NCBI GenBank assembly: GCA_964509885.1
Contig: CAZDZL010000017.1
Span: 1 to 64,000 of the forward strand
Length of the DNA: 64,000 nt
Reading direction: 5' to 3'
Source: Palsa-1447 sp964509885
Lineage (GTDB): Bacteria; Verrucomicrobiota; Verrucomicrobiia; Opitutales; Opitutaceae
The notes beneath the pieces were generated by a model. The model was not told the DNA's origin, did no database searches, and saw nothing but the letters and a program-made list of their open reading frames with translations. The position numbers and the translations under genes were made by a program. Within the stretch, counting starts at the first letter, position 1. The number at the start of each line of letters is the position of its first letter. Below are positions 26,009 through 34,216 of the stretch, one piece after another.

Positions 26009-28339
26009 TCAGGGCAGCGATCGGCCCGATTTCAGGAATTCCGCAGCGGCCTCGTCGTCGCGCCCCGCCCGCTTGAGCGCCACGCCCAGGTTGTAGTGGG
26101 CGTCGGCGAAGCCGGGCGCCAGCAGCAGGGCCTCCCGGAACTGGGCGACAGCCTCGTCGAGGCTGCCCGCCGCGGTCAGGGCGATGCCGTAGTTGCTCCG
26201 GTAGACGGCCGAGCCCGGCTCGAGCCTCACCGCCTCCGCGTACTCTGCGAGGGCGTCCTGCATGTTCCCCAGCCTGTAGAAGAGGGATCCGAGGCTGCTC
26301 CGGATCTCTGCGGAGCCCGGCGCGAGGCGCTCCGCCTCGCGATGCTCGGCAGTCGCCCCCCGGTCGTCCCCCTCGCGGTGAAGCTCGCGGCCGAGGTTGA
26401 AGTGCGCGCTCGCCAGGCCCGGGTTCAGGCGGATCGCCTCGCGGAACTGCGCCGTCGCCTCGGGCCCGCGGCCCAGCTGCGTCAGCGCGCCGCCCAGGTT
26501 GTTGTGGATATCCGCGTCATCCGGCCGGCCCTCCAGGGCCAGCGCGAACTGCGCCGCGGCGTCGCCCGGGCGCCCCGCCCGCGCAAGCGCGATCCCGTAG
26601 TTGTCCCTCACGTCCGAGGACCCGGGCTTCAGCCGCAGCGCGGTCTCGAACTCGTAGATCGCCTCCGGCATACGGGCGGAACCGTTCGAAAGCGCGACGG
26701 CCAGGCTGGCGTGGACGTCCGCGAATTCCGGATCGTCCGCGGAGCCCCGGAGGGCGGTCTCCAGCTCCTCGATGCCCCTGGCCTGCGTCGCCGGGGATTT
26801 CACGAGTGCCATGCCGAGGTTCGCGTGGGCCTGCGCCATCCCGGGGTCGAGCCTGAGCGCGGCCTCGAATTCCGCGACTGCCTCGCCCGGGGGCCTGCCC
26901 GCCTTGGTCAGCGCGTTCCCGAGGTTGTTGTGGGCGTCCGAATAGTCCGGCTTGAGGCGCACGGCGTCCCGCAGGCGCGCTATCGCCTCGTCCACGGAAC
27001 CCATGTCCTCCAGGTAAACCCCCAGGTTGTTGTCGGCCATCCAGCAGCCCGGATTCTTCTCGAGGGTGTCCGAGTAGAGGGCGCCCGCGTCCCTGTAGTG
27101 CGACGATTGGCGCCACGTGAGGGTGAACAGCGCCGCGAGCGCGGCGGCGCAGGCCGCCGCGAATATCCAGGGTGCCGCGACCCCTCCCCGCCGCCGCAAG
27201 GCGTCCCAGGCCATGCCTGCGCCGCCGTCCGCGGCAAGGGCAACGATGCCGAGGCACGCCAGGTACTGGAAGTGGTCCGCGACATAGGAGAACAGAAACG
27301 GGTACACGTTGAAGAAACCGAGCGCCGGGAACAGGGAACCCGCGAAGAAGAGGACGGCGACAAGCGGCGCCCGGCTCCAACCGCGCAGGCCCCAGAGGAG
27401 CGCGAGGGCCGCGGCGAGGCCGAGCAGGCCAAGTCCCCAGGCGGGGCTCACGGCGACCACCCACCTGGGGTAGATGAACATCAGGTTCTGCGGCCAAGCG
27501 AGCTTCCCGAGGTAGAACCAGAATATCCTTCCCGCGAGGAGGCACCGCTCAAGGGGTCCAAGGTCGAAGGCCTGTCCCCTGGCCCCGATGTAGACCCGCT
27601 CGACCCAGGCCGTGAAGAGGCCCGAGGCAATTCCCAGGACGAACCAGGGAAGCAGCGGCGCGGCGTCCCTCCACGAGAGACGCCCGCGCCGCCAGGCCGC
27701 CATGAGGAGAAGGGCCGCGGGCAGGGTCGCCGTCACGGACTTGCTCAGGAGCGCCAGCACGAACAAACCCGTGGCCAGCAGATAGAAGGTCCATCCCCTC
27801 TCACGCTCAAACCGAATGTAGGCGAGGGCCGAGAGCAGGTAAAACACCAGCGAGAGCGTGTTCTTCTGCTCGGAGATCCACGCCACGGACTCGACGCACA
27901 CCGGGTGCAGCGCGAACACCGCCGCCGCCAGCCACTCGAACCCGGGGCGTATGCCGCTAGGCGGGCGAACGCGCGCCAGGACCAAGGCGAACAGGCAGGC
28001 CGACGCCGCGTGCAGCCCGACATTGACGAGGTGGTAGCCGAGGAGGGACCCGCCCCAAATGCGCCGCTCGATCCAAAACGCGCTGTGCAGGACGGGGTAA
28101 TACTGCTGGGTGGTCCCCAGACGAAACCAGATATTCCACAACCCCGACCAGGATTGCATGCGAGCGGGCGTGATGTGGGCGGCATCGTCCCAGAGCAGCC
28201 CTCCGTGGATCGCGGGCAGATAGGCGGCGAGCGTCGACGCAAGGATGGCCAGGGCAGCAACAGGCGCCAGGAAACGCAGGGGCCCAATCCGGCTCGGTGG
28301 CGGCTCCGGGTCGGCCATCCGCATTTCGGCGTCAGCCAC
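26009..28339 (-). CDS. TMTC-like polytopic membrane protein with C-terminal TPR array
   Basis: A 776-residue protein. The N-terminal half (to about 400) has ten or more membrane segments and a GT-C-type acidic motif after the first helix (GGLLWDDAAHIT, near 46-57), plus LLSKSVTATLPAALLLMAAW and NVYPFLFSYVADHFQYLA, typical of TMTC-like/O-mannosyltransferase-like proteins. The C-terminal half (about 425-776) is an array of roughly nine TPR repeats (for example AHNNLGNALTKAGR and AHYNLGVALKRAGR). The activity is probably glycosyl transfer from a lipid-linked donor, or scaffolding; the substrate is unknown. GTG 28339 is used, with in-frame ATGs at 28324 and 28318 as alternatives. It converges with the TIR gene with an 11-base gap. 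Confidence 0.85.
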   Translation of the reverse strand: MADAEMRMADPEPPPSRIGPLRFLAPVAALAILASTLAAYLPAIHGGLLWDDAAHITPARMQSWSGLWNIWFRLGTTQQYYPVLHSAFWIERRIWGGSLLGYHLVNVGLHAASACLFALVLARVRPPSGIRPGFEWLAAAVFALHPVCVESVAWISEQKNTLSLVFYLLSALAYIRFERERGWTFYLLATGLFVLALLSKSVTATLPAALLLMAAWRRGRLSWRDAAPLLPWFVLGIASGLFTAWVERVYIGARGQAFDLGPLERCLLAGRIFWFYLGKLAWPQNLMFIYPRWVVAVSPAWGLGLLGLAAALALLWGLRGWSRAPLVAVLFFAGSLFPALGFFNVYPFLFSYVADHFQYLACLGIVALAADGGAGMAWDALRRRGGVAAPWIFAAACAAALAALFTLTWRQSSHYRDAGALYSDTLEKNPGCWMADNNLGVYLEDMGSVDEAIARLRDAVRLKPDYSDAHNNLGNALTKAGRPPGEAVAEFEAALRLDPGMAQAHANLGMALVKSPATQARGIEELETALRGSADDPEFADVHASLAVALSNGSARMPEAIYEFETALRLKPGSSDVRDNYGIALARAGRPGDAAAQFALALEGRPDDADIHNNLGGALTQLGRGPEATAQFREAIRLNPGLASAHFNLGRELHREGDDRGATAEHREAERLAPGSAEIRSSLGSLFYRLGNMQDALAEYAEAVRLEPGSAVYRSNYGIALTAAGSLDEAVAQFREALLLAPGFADAHYNLGVALKRAGRDDEAAAEFLKSGRSLP

Positions 28340-28390
28340 GATCCCCTATGACGGCCAATAGGTCATGGTCCCACGATAAGCGCATAATTG

Positions 28391-28420
28391 GTGACACTGC
28401 TATGAAGCAAGAAGTGTCAC
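28391..28420. repeat. Perfect inverted repeat between the YcaO gene and the TMTC-like gene
   Basis: GTGACACT (28391-28398) and AGTGTCAC (28413-28420) are perfect 8-base complements around a 14-base spacer. They lie 77 bases downstream of the YcaO stop and 50 or more bases upstream of the TMTC-like start, both on the minus strand. The repeat may be a hairpin ending the YcaO transcript or an operator for the next gene. No T-run follows on either strand. Confidence 0.55.
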
Positions 28421-28497
28421 TGTAGACGAGAACGAAGCGGACGAGAGCGCGCCGCGCTCCCGTCCAGATCAACTCGCCGGGCGAGAGGACCGTATGC

Positions 28498-29391
28498 CTA
28501 CCAGAAGAAGTACCGCTCGGAGTCCACGAGGAACTCCGTTGTCGCAGGGCGGATCAGGACGCGCCAGACCGAGGCAAAATCGGACCACGGGCCCTCGATC
28601 TCCGAGTCGCAGATCACCTCGGACCGAAAACGCGGACCGGTGATCTTCCGGTGTATCCGTTCCTGGAACATCGCATGCCCCTCTGCCGTCGAGAAGAACA
28701 GGCAGCGGCGCTCGAACAGGTCGGACGGGGTCTCCTGAGCGGCCAGACCCAGCGAGACCCGGCGAAGGCCGAGGACATATTCATTGCGGGCAAGCTCCAT
28801 GACGGCCCTCTCGCAGGCACCGAAATAATCCACCGCGGCCCCCTGCCCATAGGCGAAGCAGTCAGGGCGGACCTCGCGGAAGGCAACGACGGTGACACCA
28901 AACCCGATCGGGCTCGGGAGCACCAAGGCGTTTATCCCATTCCACTCCGTCGAGCGGACCTCGCCGTCGAGGGCGCCCTCCCACCATGCGATGATGCTGG
29001 AGCGCTCGATGGCCTCGAGTTGGGCCCGCTTGCGGGCCTCTGTGTGGAACAGCCCGGGGAAGGCAGCCATGCCGTTTGAGGATTCGTCGATGTCGAAACC
29101 GTAGAGCTCGCGGTCCGTGGCGCGCACTTTGACCCGGTAGGCCCAGCGCTCCATGCTCTCAGAGATGGCCATGTACCTCGCGACCATCGGAGTTTCCGCC
29201 GTGCCCGTGCCGTCTGCGTCACTGTACAGGGCGAACTTCTTGCGGCGGGCCACGACCTTGTCCGACAACCAGGCGTTGGCCTGGTACATCGGACGGCCGT
29301 AGACGGGGAATTCGCGCAGGGAGATCCGGCTGACCGGGCCTCCCTCGGACTCCAAGACGTTTCGATACCGGTATCCTGCTACGCTTAGCAT
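28498..29391 (-). CDS. Compact YcaO-family enzyme (probable RiPP-modifying cyclodehydratase or thioamidating type)
   Basis: A 297-residue protein with the YcaO ATP-binding elements. First motif: DADGTGT then MAISESMERWAYR near 59-85, giving an ExxE pair in the position of the YcaO Mg/ATP site. Second: SSNGMAAFPGLFHTEARKR followed by LEAIERSS near 104-131, with a second ExxE and the typical WW after it. Third: GQGAAVDYFGACERAVMELA near 182-201, matching the conserved helix, although the usual Gln there is not seen. C-terminal VWRVLIRP resembles the VxRVxVPG end of YcaO domains, but the protein stops at YFFW rather than a PxPxP tail. YcaO enzymes activate peptide backbone amides with ATP to make azolines, thioamides or macroamidines. 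The gene follows a 60-residue peptide ORF by 39 bases, so that peptide is the likely substrate. No separate E1/ocin-ThiF partner or dehydrogenase is nearby. Confidence 0.78.
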   Translation of the reverse strand: MLSVAGYRYRNVLESEGGPVSRISLREFPVYGRPMYQANAWLSDKVVARRKKFALYSDADGTGTAETPMVARYMAISESMERWAYRVKVRATDRELYGFDIDESSNGMAAFPGLFHTEARKRAQLEAIERSSIIAWWEGALDGEVRSTEWNGINALVLPSPIGFGVTVVAFREVRPDCFAYGQGAAVDYFGACERAVMELARNEYVLGLRRVSLGLAAQETPSDLFERRCLFFSTAEGHAMFQERIHRKITGPRFRSEVICDSEIEGPWSDFASVWRVLIRPATTEFLVDSERYFFW

Positions 29392-29411
29392 GGTAGCTCT
29401 GTTGGATGGCC

Positions 29412-29425
29412 TCGTTAGCTAACGA
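29412..29425. repeat. 14-bp perfect palindrome between peptide ORF and YcaO gene
   Basis: TCGTTAGCTAACGA is a perfect palindrome lying in the 39-base gap between the peptide stop and the YcaO start. It could be a regulator site or a small RNA structure setting the ratio of peptide to enzyme. A 14-base palindrome is expected a few times by chance in 64 kb, so this is weak on its own. Confidence 0.4.
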
Positions 29426-29430
29426 CCAGC

Positions 29431-29613
29431 CTAGTCTTTATCGTAAAAGCAGGGCGACACGCAGTTCTGCGTCGGCGACTCAACGCCGAACCCGAAGTTC
29501 ATTCGAGCGGCCGAGCTCGTGAGCGGATCGAGTTTCTGAGCGGCCTTGGTCAGTCCTGCCGAAAGCAGAAGACTGGAAATTGTTCCTAGCGCCATACGAT
29601 TGATTGTTTTCAT
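29431..29613 (-). CDS. Candidate RiPP precursor peptide (60 aa) upstream of YcaO
   Basis: A 60-residue ORF starting at ATG 29613. Residues 1-24 look like a Sec signal or hydrophobic leader: basic MKTINR, core ALGTISSLLLSAGL, then TKA before Ala25, a plausible cleavage point. The remaining 36 residues end in a short tail rich in modifiable residues, with Thr48, Cys51, Ser53 and Cys55 followed by FYDKD. Cys, Ser and Thr are the residues YcaO enzymes heterocyclise, and any backbone amide may be thioamidated. The codons are less GC-rich than in nearby genes. The family is not recognised. Identification as a precursor rests on size, composition and the adjacent YcaO gene; a short secreted protein of other function is the alternative. 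Confidence 0.62.
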   Translation of the reverse strand: MKTINRMALGTISSLLLSAGLTKAAQKLDPLTSSAARMNFGFGVESPTQNCVSPCFYDKD

Positions 29614-29620
29614 CGGCGTG

Positions 29621-29626
29621 AATATA
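29621..29626 (-). promoter_or_regulatory. Possible -10 element for the peptide ORF (leaderless transcript?)
   Basis: The peptide-sense strand reads TATATT seven bases before its ATG. If used as a -10 hexamer, transcription would start at or next to the start codon, giving a leaderless or near-leaderless mRNA. No good -35 was found 16-18 bases upstream and no Shine-Dalgarno sequence is well placed, so this is tentative. Confidence 0.35.
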
Positions 29627-29671
29627 CCCCCAGCTCATTCGGCCTGCCTATTCTCTAAATCGCTTACATTA

Positions 29672-32600
29672 ATGACCGCGATTACGTTTTTTCCTGTAGT
29701 CGGCCGCCCTCGAAAACCGCCCTTCTTGGGCAGGCTTCCCCTTGTCCATAGGGTGAATCACTTATGGTTTTTTGGGATCCCCGTTTGCGTGGGCCTACTG
29801 ACATTGATTTGCCCTGCTTCCGCCCTCGCCGAAGAGGGTCGCCCCATTATCTCGAATTTCTCAGCCCGAGAGACGGGAAGCGGCACGGAGAGCTGGGTCA
29901 CCGTCCAGGGCGATAACGGCGAGCTGTATTTCGGCTGCGACAACGTTCTGAGTTTCGACGGAGAGCGGTGGATCCAGTATTCCGTGCCCGGGAGCTACGC
30001 GGTGCGGGGACTTGCCTTTGGGACAGGCGGCCGGCTTTGGGTCGGCGCGGTCAACGAGGTTGGTTATTTCGAAAAGACCGCGGCGGGACTTTCGGAATAT
30101 CACTCACTCGTCTCGCTCCTTCCGGAATCGGCCCGTGAATTTGGAGACGTTTGGCAGGTCATTGCCCGCGACAACGGCGCCGTTTTCGTGACAGGCACGT
30201 CGGTACTCGTCTGGGACGGAAATCGCTTTCAGGTCTTTTCCACTCCTGGCTCGCGTCGGCTTCAGGGCATACTCGCCGGCGGCAAATTATACATCAGCAA
30301 TTCGGTCACGGGCCTCTGGTCGCTCGAGCCCGACGGCCTGCACAAGTTCATCTCGGCCGAGGACCTCAACAATGCGGGCGTCATCTGGATGGAGAGGGAC
30401 GCGAAAGGATGGCTTCTCTGCACGTCGCGGGGGCTCCTTCGCTACGACGAGGGAAAGATCGCCAGGTTCGGCCGCGAGACGAGCGAGTTCATCCAAAAAA
30501 ACATCCTGACATCCGCCCTGCGCTCGGCGCACGGGGATCTCTGCCTAGGGACGCTGAATGGCGGCCTGGCAATCATCAGCCCATCGGGCGCCATTGCGCG
30601 TGTATTTGGCACCGAAGAGGGACTGCCCTCGCGCGGGATCTACTCCCTCTTCGTTTCCCGTGACGGCGCTTTCTGGGCGACATCATCCATTGGAATCGCT
30701 CGGATTTCGCTCGACGAAGGCGTCACCCTTTTCGACTCAAAGGAGGGTTTGACCGGGGAGTCGTGCAACAGAATCGCGGAAAACGGATCGCGTCTCTTGG
30801 TGGCCACGGAGGAAAGCGTTGTTGGCCTGCCGATCGGGGATGATTCCACGGCGCGGTTCAGCGCGATTCCCAATCTCTCAGGGCTCTATCACGATATAGA
30901 CGGCGGGCCTGGCGACATTGTTTACGCGTCGGGTTTCAAGCGTGTCGTCCGCATTTCGGGCGGCGCGGCCACAGAGATTTTTTCCTCAAACACGGATATT
31001 CTTCACATGCGCCGCTCGGTCCGCCCGGGCAGCTTCCTCATTGCGAACGGCTACAACGTCGTCCGTCTCGACACCAAAGCGGGGGCTGCGGCCGACTCGA
31101 CAGACCTCGCGCACCTTCCCGACATCCCACGAACCCTTGTCGATGACACGGGCGGAAACGTCTGGATAGGGACTGCAACCCGCGGGGCATTTGTCATCAC
31201 CGAACAACCGGGCAAATCGCCGTCTCTCGGCCGGCTTCGATCGCAGGACGGGCTAACCGACTCCGGACGCGTGGAGATCGCGGACGCGGGTGGGTTCATG
31301 GCGGTCTTCACGAGCAAGGGTGTGGAGGTCTACGCGAATCCGTCGAGCACCGCTGGGGTGCTCCCCGTCGCTCCGAAAACGCCGGCCATAGCCATTTCCA
31401 ACCGCGATCCCTCGGGCGGAATTTGGGTCGCATTTGAGAGCCCGTTTACCAATGGCTCGCGGATTCCGGTCGTGGGCCGACTTTCCGTAAGTTCCATCGC
31501 TTCGGCCACTTGGACGCCGTTCGCCGTGCCGGGACTCGCACAGGCCGGAGAAGTGAAGGCCCTTTTTGCCGACGATCGCGGAATCGTTTGGCTGGGGGGA
31601 ACGGCCGGCCTGCTGCGTCTTGTTCCCGGAGAGCTGAAGCCCGTCGACGCGCCAAGCTTGCCGGTCATTCAGGCCAGCGTGGCTTTGGGCGGGGACCTGT
31701 CCGCAACGAGCAACTCGGTGAGCTTTGATTTCTCTTCGGTCGAGTACGGAAGGCGCGAGGCAGTGAGGTTCCAGACAAAGATCTCGGGCAACGGAGACGA
31801 CTGGTCCGCCCCAACCAACAGCAACCACCTCAACCTCGCCGGGCTTCAGAGCAGCCGGTACGAGGTGGCCGTACGCGTAATCAACGACGCAGGGATCCCC
31901 GGCCCCGCGGCGATCTGGGATTTCACGGTGCTTCCGCCCTGGTATCGGACGCTTCCCGCCCTGGTGCTGTTCGGCGTCCTGATTGCCGCTGCCTTCTGGG
32001 GGGCATTCCAGTGGCGTGTCGCCTTCCTCCGCCGGCAGAACGCGCGCCTCGAGGCGCTCGTCAAGAAGAAGACCGAGCAGCTCGAGAAGGCCAACGAGGC
32101 GAAGTCCGAGTTCCTGGCCAACATGAGCCACGAGATCCGCAACCCGATCTCGGGCATCCTCGGCCTTTCTCTGGCCTTCGAGGAGACGGTGCTCGACAAG
32201 AAGCAGCGGTACCTCGCGGACTCGATCAACAGCTGCGCGACGCTGCTCGCGACGCTGGTGGACGACGTGCTGGATTTCTCCAAGATCGAGGCCGGAAAGA
32301 TAGAGCTTAGGTCGGCGCCCTTCGTCCTTCGGGTCATGCTCGAGCAATGCGTCTCCATGATGACAGAGAACGCCCGCGCCGCGGGCGCCAGCATCAGCAT
32401 CGAGATCGACCCGAAGCTCCCCGAGCAGCTGGTCGGCGACTCGGCACGGGTGCAGCAGATCGTCCTTAACTACCTCACGAACGCGCTCAAGTTTGGCGCG
32501 GGAAAGCCCATCGTCATCGGCGCCTCCCCCGGCTTCCACGACCGCGTGCGCTTCTATGTCCGCGACCACGGCGTGGGCATGACCGAGGCGGAGATGGCGA

Positions 32601-33592
32601 CGCTCTTCACCAAGTTCACGCGCCTTGAGTCCGCCCGCTCCGGCAACATCCGCGGCACCGGCCTCGGCCTCGCCGTGTGCCGCCTGCTGGCGGGGAAGAT
32701 GGGGGGAAGGGTCGGGGTAGACTCGAAGCCCGGCGAGGGATCCACCTTCTGGGCCGAGATCCCCTTTGTCGCGACCCCCGAGGCCGCCAACGGGGTCCTC
32801 CCCCAGTCCGAGCGGAAGGTCCCCCTTCGCGCGCTCATCGTCGAGGACATTGACTACAACGTCGTCGCCATGCAGGCGGTGCTTCGGAAGCTCGACATCC
32901 AGTCGGACGTCGTGAACGACGGCGTCGCCGCTCTTGCCCGCCTCCAGGGCTCGTTCTACGACGTCGCGTTCCTGGACTGGAACCTGCCCGGCCTCATCGG
33001 CACCGAGGTCGCCACGCGCTACCGCGCGGTGGAGCCGCCGAACAGGCGGACGATCATCATCGCGACCACGGCGCATTCCTCGGATTTCAACCGGGAGGCC
33101 TGCCTTCAGGCGGGCATGGACGCGTTCATATCGAAGCCCATCACGCCGGCGAAGATCGCCGCGGCCCTTCGCGACCTGGGCGGCTCCCTGCGCACCTCGG
33201 GCTCCATCGAGGTGCGCTCGCAGAATATCACGCTCGAGCCCCCGGGGGAGATCGACATGGAGATGCTGAGCTTCCTCGGAAACGAGACCCTCGAGGGCCT
33301 CTCCATCCAGATCGACCGGTTCCTCGCCTCGTTCGAGACGGACCGCGTGAACGCGCGGCGGATCCTGGCGACCGGGGAACGGGAGGAGATCCACAGGATC
33401 GCGCACAGGCTTCTGTCGCACTGCAGCGTCGTGAAATACGACCGGCTCACAAAGCTGGCCTCCGCCCTCCAGCGCGCCTCCGCGGATGCCAGCCCCGAGG
33501 CCCTCAAGCAGCTCTTCGACGACTTCGAGCGGGAGTTCGTCCAGTTCAGGTATAAACTGGAATCGATCCGTGCTTCGACTGGATCTGCGTGA
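29672..33592 (+). CDS. Giant hybrid sensor kinase: beta-propeller, Y_Y_Y-like, HisKA, HATPase, REC, HPt
   Basis: A 1306-residue membrane sensor. A signal anchor (about 28-53) is followed by a periplasmic region (about 60-680) of Reg_prop-type propeller blades (for example LWVGAVNEVGYF and VWIGTATRGAFV), then a Y_Y_Y-like domain (about 680-750) and a membrane helix (about 758-780). The cytoplasmic part has a coiled coil, HisKA with the H-box SHEIRNP (His820), HATPase with GTGLGLAVC, a receiver with FLDWNLPG (Asp1102) and KPI, and an HPt domain with AHRLLSH near 1245. No DNA-binding domain follows, so output must pass to another protein. ATG 29672 is chosen; the frame opens further left but would overlap the divergent peptide gene. 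Codon use shifts from mixed in the sensor half to very GC-rich from about 31.95 kb on, as if two modules of different origin were joined. Its 3' end overlaps the convergent response regulator by 47 bases. Confidence 0.92.
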   Translation: MTAITFFPVVGRPRKPPFLGRLPLVHRVNHLWFFGIPVCVGLLTLICPASALAEEGRPIISNFSARETGSGTESWVTVQGDNGELYFGCDNVLSFDGERWIQYSVPGSYAVRGLAFGTGGRLWVGAVNEVGYFEKTAAGLSEYHSLVSLLPESAREFGDVWQVIARDNGAVFVTGTSVLVWDGNRFQVFSTPGSRRLQGILAGGKLYISNSVTGLWSLEPDGLHKFISAEDLNNAGVIWMERDAKGWLLCTSRGLLRYDEGKIARFGRETSEFIQKNILTSALRSAHGDLCLGTLNGGLAIISPSGAIARVFGTEEGLPSRGIYSLFVSRDGAFWATSSIGIARISLDEGVTLFDSKEGLTGESCNRIAENGSRLLVATEESVVGLPIGDDSTARFSAIPNLSGLYHDIDGGPGDIVYASGFKRVVRISGGAATEIFSSNTDILHMRRSVRPGSFLIANGYNVVRLDTKAGAAADSTDLAHLPDIPRTLVDDTGGNVWIGTATRGAFVITEQPGKSPSLGRLRSQDGLTDSGRVEIADAGGFMAVFTSKGVEVYANPSSTAGVLPVAPKTPAIAISNRDPSGGIWVAFESPFTNGSRIPVVGRLSVSSIASATWTPFAVPGLAQAGEVKALFADDRGIVWLGGTAGLLRLVPGELKPVDAPSLPVIQASVALGGDLSATSNSVSFDFSSVEYGRREAVRFQTKISGNGDDWSAPTNSNHLNLAGLQSSRYEVAVRVINDAGIPGPAAIWDFTVLPPWYRTLPALVLFGVLIAAAFWGAFQWRVAFLRRQNARLEALVKKKTEQLEKANEAKSEFLANMSHEIRNPISGILGLSLAFEETVLDKKQRYLADSINSCATLLATLVDDVLDFSKIEAGKIELRSAPFVLRVMLEQCVSMMTENARAAGASISIEIDPKLPEQLVGDSARVQQIVLNYLTNALKFGAGKPIVIGASPGFHDRVRFYVRDHGVGMTEAEMATLFTKFTRLESARSGNIRGTGLGLAVCRLLAGKMGGRVGVDSKPGEGSTFWAEIPFVATPEAANGVLPQSERKVPLRALIVEDIDYNVVAMQAVLRKLDIQSDVVNDGVAALARLQGSFYDVAFLDWNLPGLIGTEVATRYRAVEPPNRRTIIIATTAHSSDFNREACLQAGMDAFISKPITPAKIAAALRDLGGSLRTSGSIEVRSQNITLEPPGEIDMEMLSFLGNETLEGLSIQIDRFLASFETDRVNARRILATGEREEIHRIAHRLLSHCSVVKYDRLTKLASALQRASADASPEALKQLFDDFEREFVQFRYKLESIRASTGSA

Positions 33593-34208
33593 ACCCGTTC
33601 TCGACGGCGAAGGCGATCAGCTTGGGCGTCCCCTTGAGGTCCAGCTTGCGAAGAATGTTGCTGCGGTGTGTCTGAACCGTGCGCGGCGAGAGGTTGAGGC
33701 GCTCGCCTATCTCCTCGTCGCTTAGCCCCTGGCCGATCAGCGACAGGATCGCTCTCTCCCAGTCCGAGAGCACCTTGATGAAGGAGCGGGGATCCGAGCG
33801 CCGCGCCATCCTCGCCGCCTGGAACGCCTGCGAGAAATAGATCCGCCCCTCCGCGATCGCCTTCAGCGCGTCGCGCAGGATTTCCACCGTGTTGGAATTC
33901 TTGTCGATGAACCCGTGCACCCCGGACTTCTCCACGCGGAACAGCGTGTAGTCGTCGCAGTGCGACGAGAGCATCAGGATACGCAGGCTCGGCATGACCT
34001 TCAGCACGCGGTCCGCCACGTTGAAGCCATCCATGTCGGGCAGCGAAAGGTCGAGGATCACGGCATCGGGCCTGTGCTTGAGGATAAGGTCGACCGCCTG
34101 CACTCCCGAATCCGTCTCGCCCACAACGGTATAACCAAACTCGGAGCTGCAGACCTTCTTTATGACGTCACGAATCATCAAATGGTCTTCGACGATTATG
34201 ATTTTCAC
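33546..34208 (-). CDS. NarL/FixJ-type response regulator (REC + LuxR HTH)
   Basis: A 220-residue DNA-binding response regulator starting at GTG 34208. The receiver (1-120) has the acidic pair in IIVEDHLMIRD, phospho-acceptor Asp in VILDLSLPDMDG near 53, and the Lys of DKNSN near 103. The HTH (about 148-210) has LSDWERAILSLIGQGLSDEE and LSPRTVQTHRSNILRKLDL, the LuxR/NarL pattern. It converges on the giant hybrid kinase and overlaps its end, so it is the best candidate for that kinase's output, fed through the HPt domain. A promoter-like sequence lies directly upstream. Confidence 0.93.
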   Translation of the reverse strand: MKIIIVEDHLMIRDVIKKVCSSEFGYTVVGETDSGVQAVDLILKHRPDAVILDLSLPDMDGFNVADRVLKVMPSLRILMLSSHCDDYTLFRVEKSGVHGFIDKNSNTVEILRDALKAIAEGRIYFSQAFQAARMARRSDPRSFIKVLSDWERAILSLIGQGLSDEEIGERLNLSPRTVQTHRSNILRKLDLKGTPKLIAFAVENGFTQIQSKHGSIPVYT

Positions 34209-34216
34209 GGGGCGAT

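Noticed and set aside
25787..28351. Plus-strand 854-codon open frame opposite the TMTC-like gene
   Set aside because: It is the antisense shadow of a gene with clear TPR and membrane motifs; its product is Arg/Gly/Glu-rich with no domain, as expected from GC-rich antisense frames.
29546..29671. Upstream extension of the hybrid kinase frame to 29546
   Set aside because: It would overlap the divergent peptide gene and precede the natural signal anchor; ATG 29672 is better placed.
31253..33421. Minus-strand 722-codon open frame opposite the hybrid kinase
   Set aside because: Antisense shadow; the plus strand carries H-box, HATPase, receiver and HPt motifs.
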